Part shown: one piece after another, positions 56,510 to 64,000 of the stretch
Numbering within the stretch: the stretch's first letter is position 1
Layout of the letters: every line of letters starts with the position of its first letter
Source of the DNA: Rebecca billardiae RCC1528
Taxonomy: Eukaryota > Haptophyta
Length of the DNA: 64,000 nt
NCBI GenBank assembly: GCA_965240325.2
Contig: OZ251222.1
Coordinates: forward strand, 2,356,001-2,420,000
Reading direction: 5' to 3'
Notes under the pieces: model-generated
What the model was told of the DNA's origin: nothing
What the model saw: the letters and a program-made list of their open reading frames with translations, nothing else
Databases searched by the model: none
Made by a program: the position numbers and the translations under genes

Positions 56510-56992
56510 CTCCGGGACCGGTGTGCCCCGACTCCGGCGACTCCCGAGCCTGCCCAAGGGACCGGGTGGGGTGCCAGCGATCATCAATGAGGCGAATTGC
56601 CCGGACAGCTAGGCCGTCCGGCCCGGACCGGGTCGCCGGCGCCCGTCACCGCCGGACAACGCAGCTCTTCAGTCTTCGCCTTCGAGTTCGACGGTGACGG
56701 GTGTCGCCTCACCCGACACTGTCGGGTGACCGGTGAGTCACCGCCTGTCAGCGTCACCGGTCAGGCTTCTGGTCACGGCCCGACGCCAACGGCGGCCCGT
56801 CTGCCGTCACCGACTGACCAGCGTCGGTGTGTTCCGTAGTCAGGAATCACAATATCTCGTCGTCATAAACTGTACCCTGGTAGGCAGCGCGGCTGGACAC
56901 ACCGCCGGACCGTCTCAGACAGCTAGTCGTCGTCTGAGGCACCGGCAACTCGCGAGGAACTCGCGAGATTCCGGCTAGTATGCCATGCTCCC
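56510..56992. other. Intergenic region between convergent RRP1 and DHHC genes
   Basis: 483 bp. It contains clustered short GTGACCGG/CCGGTCAC-type inverted words around 56700-56770, and ACTCGCGAGGAACTCGCGAG near 56948-56967. No gene or RNA is recognised. Confidence 0.4.
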
Positions 56993-57940
56993 TCAGACGT
57001 GCGAGAGGCCGTGCGTGGTGGGCAGATTCCAATTCATCCCGTCGCCGTTCGCCGTCTTCAGCCGCGGGAGTGTCCACGCGAGGCTGCACGGCGGCGCTAG
57101 GAGCACCTCCTCCACGTTGTTCTTGAGGCCGCGGTTGAACGGGTTGGTCCACGGCTGGCCGAGCCGGCGCGCGTCGCGCCGGTCTGCGGCGTTGATGTAG
57201 AACTCGAGTGTCGTCTGCCCGGTGCACGTGAGGAAGAGGTGCCACAGCGCGAAGAAGCTCAGCGCAAGCATCGCCGAGAAGGCGAGGATGAGCTGAAAGA
57301 AGGCGGGGGTGCCGGGGCGTGCAGGCAGCGCCGTGAACGAGAAGAGGCCGATGCGGCGGCGGCGGTGCAGCGTGTGCAGCTCCGGGCCGAGGAGGCGCGG
57401 GATCATCGCGGTGGAGAGCACGAACGCGCAGCCGACGAGGAGGTAAAATATGAACAGCAGAAAGTGTCGGTAGTTGTTATACCCCACGCAGTTGTTCACC
57501 CACGGGCAGTGGTGGTCCATCTTCAGCACACAACGCCGGCACACGCTGCAGTGGTGCGAGCGCGGCGGCTTGGGCGCGCGGCAGCGCGAGCACCAGCGCC
57601 AGATGTGGTCACTGCGCGCGTCCTGGGGCTGGCGGCCTTCGGGCATGGGCGTGTCCTTCGGCGGCCACCCGGGCGAGATGTAAGCGCAGCGCAGATAGTT
57701 GAAGAGGAGGTTGAGCAGGATCCACAAACCGACCGCCAGGTTGGCGAGCGCGCCGGTGGTGCCAGTGTACGGGAGCACGTACTCGGGGAGCATCACGGTC
57801 AAGTACATGTACACGTTGAAGCTGATGAGCCCCAGCAGCACGAGAACGAACACTGGCCCGACGATCCGCATGAACCCCCCGACGCACTTGTCGAGGAACA
57901 TGACGGTGCTGAAAATGCAGCGCTCGAGCTTGCGCAGCAT
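56993..57940 (-). CDS. DHHC-type palmitoyltransferase
   Basis: This 315-aa multi-pass membrane enzyme S-acylates cysteines of proteins at Golgi or endomembranes. The start was chosen at MLRKLERCIFSTVMF, just before the first membrane span; the frame is open for 52 more codons, so a longer N-terminus is possible. TM1-TM2 lie at about 25-82. The cysteine-rich zinc domain spans about 117-151 (CSRCRAPKPPRSHHCSVC) with the catalytic D142-H-H-C145 in MDHHCPWVNNCVGYNNYRHF. TM3-TM4 follow. The TTLE motif (TTxE) and NPFNRGLKNNVEEV near the C-terminus match PaCCT-type features. Its start lies about 255 bp from the palindrome array on the right. Confidence 0.9.
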   Translation of the reverse strand: MLRKLERCIFSTVMFLDKCVGGFMRIVGPVFVLVLLGLISFNVYMYLTVMLPEYVLPYTGTTGALANLAVGLWILLNLLFNYLRCAYISPGWPPKDTPMPEGRQPQDARSDHIWRWCSRCRAPKPPRSHHCSVCRRCVLKMDHHCPWVNNCVGYNNYRHFLLFIFYLLVGCAFVLSTAMIPRLLGPELHTLHRRRRIGLFSFTALPARPGTPAFFQLILAFSAMLALSFFALWHLFLTCTGQTTLEFYINAADRRDARRLGQPWTNPFNRGLKNNVEEVLLAPPCSLAWTLPRLKTANGDGMNWNLPTTHGLSHV

Positions 57941-58195
57941 TGCCGGGCTTGGTCTACAGGCACGCGCGGCGCGCGCGCATGCGAGGACCAGCCGCCCAGG
58001 AATCGACTTTCGCCGGCGCCCCTCCCCGTCCATGACTGCGGCCACGATGCGCGAGCGCAGGGCCCTCAGCGCGTGTGCAAGGCGGCGCGGGCCCAACGCC
58101 AGCGACTCCCGCGTGTCAGGCTTGCAGCCGGACCGAATTCAAGAATCACCGGACGGTTTGACCACGCCGATGGCAGGGCAGTCACTACAAAAAAT

Positions 58196-59615
58196 CCCCG
58201 CCAGCGGAGCATCGGGCAAGACCCAGACCCTCCGCCGGCGGAGATTTTTGTGGCCACGAAAAATCCCCGCTGGCGGAGCATGGAATGCTCCGCTGGCGGA
58301 GCCTGGGCTTGCAGGATTGACACAACAAACTAGTTATACCAGAAGTCTGTCAACCACCGAACAGCAGTCACCTCCGCTGGTGGAGCTCGCTAATGAGCCA
58401 TGCCTTTGTAAACTAATACACTCGGCACTTGAACTGAGCTCCGCTGGCGGAGCTTCGGGGGCGCCGAATGCCATTCTTGATGACCCACCTGACTTGAACT
58501 GAGCTCCGCTGGCGGAGCGTCGGTGGTCAGCGCCGTGTGTCATATTGGAGAAATAATGCTAAGCCTTTCAACGCATTCATACTCTGCGCTGTGCCACACA
58601 TTCAACCTCCGCTGGCGGAGCTCACTGGCCTATTCGACTTGAACTGAGCTCCACTGGTGGAGCCTCGGCTGCGCCGAATGTCCTAATGTCCTTAATCGAT
58701 GACCCACTCTCGACTTGAGCTGAGCTCCCCTGGCGGAGCTTTGGTGGCGCCGCATGCCATATTGGAGTAACGCGGAAGCGTCAACCGTAGTCATATCTAT
58801 ATTGAGACTCAACCTCCGCTGGCGGAGCTCGCGGACCTACTAGTATTCAACTTTAACTGAGCTCCGCTGGCGGAGCCTCGGCTGTGTCGAATGTCCTTAT
58901 CGATGGCCGACGTCTTGACTTGAGCTGAGCTCCGCTGGCGGAGCTTTGGTGGCGCAGCATGCCATTTATGGGAATAATGTGAAGCCGTTAACCATAATCA
59001 TATCCATATTGACACTCAACCTCCGCTGGCGGAGCTCACGGACCTATTCGACTTGAGCTGAGCTCCGCTGGCGGAGCTTTGGTGGCGCCGCATATCATAT
59101 TGGAGTAATGCGAAGCCGTCAACCGTAATCATATATCCATATTGATACTCAACCTCCGCTGGCGGAGCTCACGGACCTATTCGACTTGAACTGAGCTCCG
59201 CTGGCGGAGCCTCGGCTCCGCCGAATGTCCTTATCGATGGCCCACGTCTTGACTTGAGCTGAGCTCCGCTGGCGGAGCTTTGGTGGCGCCGCATGTCATA
59301 TTGGAGTAATGCAAAGCCGTTAACTACCGTAATCATATCCATATTGACACTCAACCTCCGCTGGCGGAGCTCGCGGGCCTATTCAACTTGAACTGAGCTC
59401 CGCTGGCGGAGCCTCGGCTGCGCCGAATGTCCTTATCGACATCTGGCCCACGACTTGACTTGAGCTGAGCTCCGCTGGCGGAGCTTTGGTGGCGCCGAAT
59501 GTCATATTGGAGTAATGCGAAGTCGTTAACCGTAATACTATCCATATTGACACTCAACCTCCGCTGGCGGAGCTCACGGACGTATTCAACTTGAACTGAG
59601 CTCCGCTGGCGGAGC
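58196..59615. repeat. Array of 16-bp palindromes in a unit of about 203 bp
   Basis: I count about 23 copies of GCTCCGCTGGCGGAGC or close variants in 1.4 kb. Each is a 7-bp inverted repeat around TG. From about 58811 on they are organised in a unit of about 203 bp with three palindromes separated by characteristic linkers (ending TTGAACTGAG, TTGAGCTGAG and CACTCAAC). One unit (59018-59151) lacks one sub-repeat. One copy at 58648-58663 reads GCTCCACTGGTGGAGC, changed on both sides so the palindrome is kept. No coding potential. Confidence 0.85.
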
Positions 59616-60845
59616 CTCTGCTTGTGGTTTGCTGCAATTGGGGCTGGGCAGCCTGGGCTCAGCATGGGGCAGCTGTTCACAGCCCAGGCGGGGCGTCACC
59701 GCCTGTGAGCCGTCGGTGGGCAGGGCCGACGGCGTCGCAGAGCTCATGCGTGGGAGCAGCGCGTCGAGGAAGCGATCAAGGTCGAGAAGGAAGGGGCAAG
59801 CAGCAGGGGCTGCCTGTACGTTTGTACATGCCTCCACACCGGTGCACATCACCCTTGCTCACTGCAGTCGTGAACAGTGCTGCCACTCATCTCATCATCG
59901 CTCACCATGCAGTGACGGCCGAGCTGCGGCGAACTCTCACAGGCACCGAACACGCATCGGCTGTGCCCGCTGGTGCTGGCATGCGCTGTCCTCTACTTGC
60001 TGTCGGACAGCAAGGAGACGGCACAGCCGCATCTGCGAGCGGGCGAGGTGATGCTGTCCAGTGTCCTCTGCTCAGCGAGGCTGAGAGGCTGAGCACGGAT
60101 CACGGATAGTGAGCCCTGGTATCTCAACGCATCCAGGAGAGCAGTTGGTGCATGCCTGTGCTCAGACGTGCAGGACCAACCATCCGGTGCTGATTCAAGC
60201 ACCCGCGCCAACAGCGGCGGCACTCAACTCCACGCTGCTGATGCGGCCGCACAGCTGCAGGGATGGTACCACGGCGGGCGACGGCGGGCGCTGCAGCTGG
60301 CAGCTCGGTGGTGCCTGCCCGATGGGCCTGGGCGCCGGGCGCACCGAGCGCGATGACGCCTCTCGCATCGCCCAGCGCGCTGGAGCCGCTGTCATCCGAC
60401 GCTGCTGTGCCCGCGCCCAGCTTGGGCTGCAGCAGCTGCGCTCGACTCCGCGCCGAGTGCGGCGGCAGCAGCGGGGATGGTGCCACCGCGGGCTGCGGCA
60501 GGCGCTGCAGCTGGCAGCTCGGTGGTGCGCGCCCGATGGGCCTGGGCGCTGGGCGCAGCGAGCGCGGTGACGTTGCTCGCCTCGCCCAGCGCGCTGGAGC
60601 CGCTGCCACCGGGCGCTGCTGTGCCCGCGTCGAGCGTGGGCTGCCGCAGCTGCGCTCGACTCCGCGCCGAGTGCGGTGGCAGCAGGGATGTTGCCACGTC
60701 GGGCGGCGGCTATCACTTTGGCTGGCAGCTCGGTGGTGCCTGCCCGAGGGGCCTGGGCGGTGGACGCACCGAGCGCGATGACGTTGCTCGCCTCGCCCAG
60801 CGCGCTGGAGCCGTTTGCCATCCGGCGCTGCGGTGTCCGCGCCCA
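59131..60845 (+). repeat. Left arm of a large inverted repeat
   Basis: Reads as the reverse complement of 62296-64000, with position sums near 123136. The outer portion (59131-60370) is nearly identical to its partner, with one 4-bp difference near 59450. The inner portion is more diverged, with indels. The left boundary is set by the window end on the other arm, so the arm may extend into the rest of the palindrome array. 59616-60250 is unique within the arm and has open frames on both strands but no recognisable gene. Confidence 0.85.
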
Positions 60846-61120
60846 GCCGGAGCAGCACGAGGTGCGCTCGACTCCGCACCCGTGCGGCGGCAGCAGCAGG
60901 GATTGTACCACGGCGAGCGGCGGCAGTCGCTGCAGCTGGTAGCTCGACGGTGCCTGCCCAAGGGGCCTGGGCGACGGACGCGCCGAGCGAGCTGACGCCC
61001 CTCGCTTCCCCTATCACGCTCGAGCCGCTGCCATTTGATGCTGCTGAACCGTTCGGGCAGCTGCGGACTGTGCGCTCGACTCCACGCCGCGTGCGGCCGC
61101 AGGCAGCAGCAGCAGCAGGC
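60250..61120. repeat. Tandem repeat of about 213 bp, four copies
   Basis: The landmark CTGGCAGCTCGGTGGTG or a close variant begins at 60297, 60511, 60722 and 60936, so periods are 214, 211 and 214 bp. Each copy reads as Ala/Pro/Ser-rich peptide in some frame on both strands, but the period is not a multiple of three. I regard it as a non-coding minisatellite. Related inverted copies lie at 61990-62900. Confidence 0.8.
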
Positions 61121-62295
61121 TGGTAATTAACAGCTGCTGCTCAGATCTCCGTGACTGCTCGGTTGCTGCGTATGAGCCAGGTGAGTGAGCCGCTGAGTCG
61201 CAGGGGCCGCGTGAATTGACTTGCGACCGCACGCCGGTATATAGGCTTAAGACGGCGTACGTCCGAGTCCCGATCAGCAGCGCAGGAGTTTTGAGAACGC
61301 GGTGACGAGTCACACGCAGCTACTCTTCTTATGATGGCGCTATACTTTTTTCTGTACGTAGTAGTAGTAGGTTACGACTACGCTGCCGGCCTCGCCCTCA
61401 GCATTACATTGACGGCGTATGGTAGCGCAGGTCCGCCTGATGACCGTTTTATTGCGCGTCTTCATGATGATGATGACGATATGACGATAACGACTCCTCC
61501 GACTCCTGAGTCACATAAGTGTGACACCGCCACTGGATGACACGGGCTACTTACGTACTCAGCTCAGATCATGCGCGCCTGCTACTCGTAGTCGGGCTCC
61601 GGTCAGCGGGGAGCGCGCGGCGCATCATCATCATCAGTCGCGCTATCTGATGCATATCCGCGGCGCAGTGATGTCGTAGTACTGATGATGCGTGCGCTGA
61701 GATCTGGGCCGCGGCACTTCGGCGCGCCTTGCTCGGCCTCACCGACGCCGGGCCGTACTTGTTCGCGCGCCCGGCGCCGGGCTAGCTCAAAGAGCTGACC
61801 GCAGCGGCCCCCGTGCCCCGGAAGGCCTGCGGCCCTCACAGGTCATTGGCAGGCAGCAGTGTCCGGGGCTGAGGCCTGCCGGGTTCTCCCCGATTCGAAT
61901 TCACCAATGTGACCGATGGTACCGCCTGCTGCCGTCAGCCGGCGGAAGAAGTGTCACAACGGCTGCTGCTGGCCAGCATATCGGACGCGTGCATCGGCGT
62001 CACCGCATTGGGCGCGTCTGCCGCCCAGGCCCCTCGCGCGCACACAACCGAGCTGATCGCTGCATCCACCTCCGCCGCAGCCAGTGGCGCCTTCCCTGCT
62101 GCTGCAGCCACAATCGGCGCGGAGTCCAGCGCAGCTGCTGCTGCCTAGGCCGGTCACGCCCCTCGGGCGCGCACCACCGAGCTGCCAGCTGCATCGACCG
62201 CCACCACCCGCCGAGGCATCATCCCTCCCACTGGCGCGGAGTCGAGCGCAGCTGCCAGCTGTGACAGCTAGCTGCCCCGGCGGGGCGCGGAGCCG
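60846..62295. other. Centre of the large inverted repeat
   Basis: The flanks of this 1.45-kb spacer are further 213-bp-type repeat copies (60846-61120 and, inverted, 61990-62295). The middle (about 61130-61980) is unique, with no gene recognised; it contains short trinucleotide clusters (GATGATGATGAC near 61468, CATCATCATCATCAG near 61624). Confidence 0.5.
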
Positions 62296-64000
62296 CGGAC
62301 ACCGCAGCGCCGGATGGCAGCGGCTCCAGCGCGCTGGGCGAGGCGAGCAACGTCATCGCGCTCGGTGCGTCCACCGCCCAGGCCCCTCGGGCAGGCACCA
62401 CCGAGCTGCCAGCCAAAGTGATAGCCGCCGCCCGCGTGGTACCATCCCTGCTGCTGCCGCCGCACTCGGCGAGGAGTTGAGTGCAGCTGCGGCAGCCCAA
62501 GCTGGGCGCGGGCAGCGCAGCGCGCGATGGCAGCGGCTCCAGCGCGCTGGGCGAGGCGAGCAGCGTCACCGCGCTCGCTGTGCCCAGCGCCCAGGCCCAT
62601 CGGGCGCGCACCACCGAGCTGCCAGCCGCAGCGCCTGCCGCAGCCCGCGGTGGCACCATCCCCGCTGCTGCCGCCGCACTCGGCGCGGAGTCGAGCGCAG
62701 CTGCTGCAGCCCAAGCTGGGCGCGGGCACAGCAGCATCGGATGACAGCGGCTCCAGCGCGCTAGGCGATGCGAGAGGCGTCATCGCGCTCGGTGCGCCCG
62801 GCGCCCAGGCCCCTCGGGCAGGCACCACCGAGCTGCCAGCTGCAGCGCCCGCCGTCGCCCGCCGTGGTACCATCCCTGCAGCTGTGCGGCCGCATCAGCA
62901 GCGTGGAGTTGAGTGCCGCCGCTGTTGGCGCGGGTGCTTGAATCAGCACCGGATGGTTGGTCCTGCACGTCTGAGCACAGGCATGCACCAACTGCTCTCC
63001 TGGATGCGTTGAGATACCAGGGCTCACTATCCGTGATCCGTGCTCAGCCTCTCAGCCTCGCTGAGCAGAGGACACTGGACAGCATCACCTCGCCCGCTCG
63101 CAGATGCGGCTGTGCCGTCTCCTTGCTGTCCGACAGCAAGTAGAGGACAGCGCATACCAGCACCAGCGGGCACAGCCGATGCGTGTTCGGTGCCTGTGAG
63201 AGTTCGCCGCAGCTCGGCCGTCACTGCATGGTGAGCGATGATGAGATGAGTGGCAGCACTGTTCACGACTGCAGTGAGCAAGGGTGATGTGCACCGGTGT
63301 GGAGGCATGTACAAACGTACAGGCAGCCCCTGCTGCTTGCCCCTTCCTTCTCGACCTTGATCGCTTCCTCGACGCGCTGCTCCCACGCATGAGCTCTGCG
63401 ACGCCGTCGGCCCTGCCCACCGACGGCTCACAGGCGGTGACGCCCCGCCTGGGCTGTGAACAGCTGCCCCATGCTGAGCCCAGGCTGCCCAGCCCCAATT
63501 GCAGCAAACCACAAGCAGAGGCTCCGCCAGCGGAGCTCAGTTCAAGTTGAATAGGCCCGTGAGCTCCGCCAGCGGAGGTTGAGTGTCAATATGGATAGTA
63601 TTACGGTTAACGACTTCGCATTACTCCAATATGACATTCGGCGCCACCAAAGCTCCGCCAGCGGAGCTCAGCTCAAGTCAAGTCGTGGGCCATCGATAAG
63701 GACATTCGGCGCAGCCGAGGCTCCGCCAGCGGAGCTCAGTTCAAGTTGAATAGGCCCGCGAGCTCCGCCAGCGGAGGTTGAGTGTCAATATGGATATGAT
63801 TACGGTAGTTAACGGCTTTGCATTACTCCAATATGACATGCGGCGCCACCAAAGCTCCGCCAGCGGAGCTCAGCTCAAGTCAAGTGGGCCATCGATAAGG
63901 ACATTCGGCGCAGCCGAGGCTCCGCCAGCGGAGCTCAGTTCAAGTTGAATAGGCCCGCGAGCTCCGCCAGCGGAGGTTGAGTGTCAATATGGATATGATT
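62296..64000 (-). repeat. Right arm of the large inverted repeat (runs off the window)
   Basis: Inverted counterpart of 59131-60845. It includes inverted 213-bp repeats (62296-62890), the arm-unique segment (62890-63520) and the palindrome array. Identity to the left arm is still high at the last base, so the true arm is longer than 1.7 kb. Confidence 0.85.
63521..64000. repeat. Palindrome array of the right arm
   Basis: Same GCTCCGCCAGCGGAGC palindromes (reverse reading) with the same linkers as on the left arm, seven copies before the window ends. The first copy at 63521-63536 pairs with 59600-59615. Confidence 0.85.

Noticed and set aside
60124-62873. Ala-rich open frames of 170-300 codons across the 213-bp repeats
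   Set aside because: The repeat period (211-214 bp) is not a multiple of three, so no single frame is maintained across copies; both strands are equally open.

Overview
This is a GC-rich nuclear window from a eukaryotic alga, not a prokaryote. Two genes (RRP1, RIIa/EF-hand) and probably a third (RNase H) need short GT-AG introns of about 108-152 bp. The gene set is eukaryotic: RRP1/NOP52, a MAP kinase kinase, an SVOP-like transporter, a DHHC palmitoyltransferase and an RIIa/EF-hand axonemal-type protein. A plastid precursor carries a signal peptide followed by a GSAF-MP box, the bipartite targeting signal of algae with red-derived secondary plastids. A haptophyte is my best guess; a pelagophyte or other GC-rich chromist is possible. 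The lineage is inferred.

Positions 1-34503 are one head-to-tail chain of very large Tc1/mariner-like DNA transposons. Each unit starts with the 9-bp TIR AGTGAGCAG, continues with an array of 17-22 copies of a 417-bp satellite, then a minus-strand 433-aa DDE transposase, and ends with the inverted TIR CTGCTCACT. Three complete units are present: A 2166-12832 (10,667 bp), B 13627-22625 (8,999 bp) and C 22628-33711 (11,084 bp). A truncated one occupies 1-1371. The complete units differ in length only by whole 417-bp monomers. The satellite has a higher-order repeat of four monomer types (1,668 bp). Neighbouring units are joined through a single TA (B to C), or through TA, a 790-bp TA-flanked MITE-like element and TA. 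The chain ends at 34503 against ordinary sequence.

Positions 34504-57940 are gene-bearing. In order: a secreted or Golgi cysteine-containing protein; a non-autonomous 1,981-bp transposon with perfect 49-bp TIRs; a sulfotransferase; a divergent pair of PDZ protein and SVOP-like transporter; an RIIa/EF-hand protein; a 1,058-bp foldback element; a MAP2K; a divergent pair of plastid proteins (a thylakoid-type single-TM protein and a YggT/CCB3-like protein); a divergent pair of RNase H-SAP and RRP1; and a DHHC acyltransferase. Divergent pairs with 106-181 bp between start codons are a repeated pattern.

Positions 58.2-64.0 kb hold no gene I can support. They form a large inverted repeat whose right arm runs off the window. 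Its outer parts are built of 16-bp palindromes (GCTCCGCTGGCGGAGC and variants), three per unit of about 203 bp, and its inner parts contain a tandem repeat of about 213 bp.
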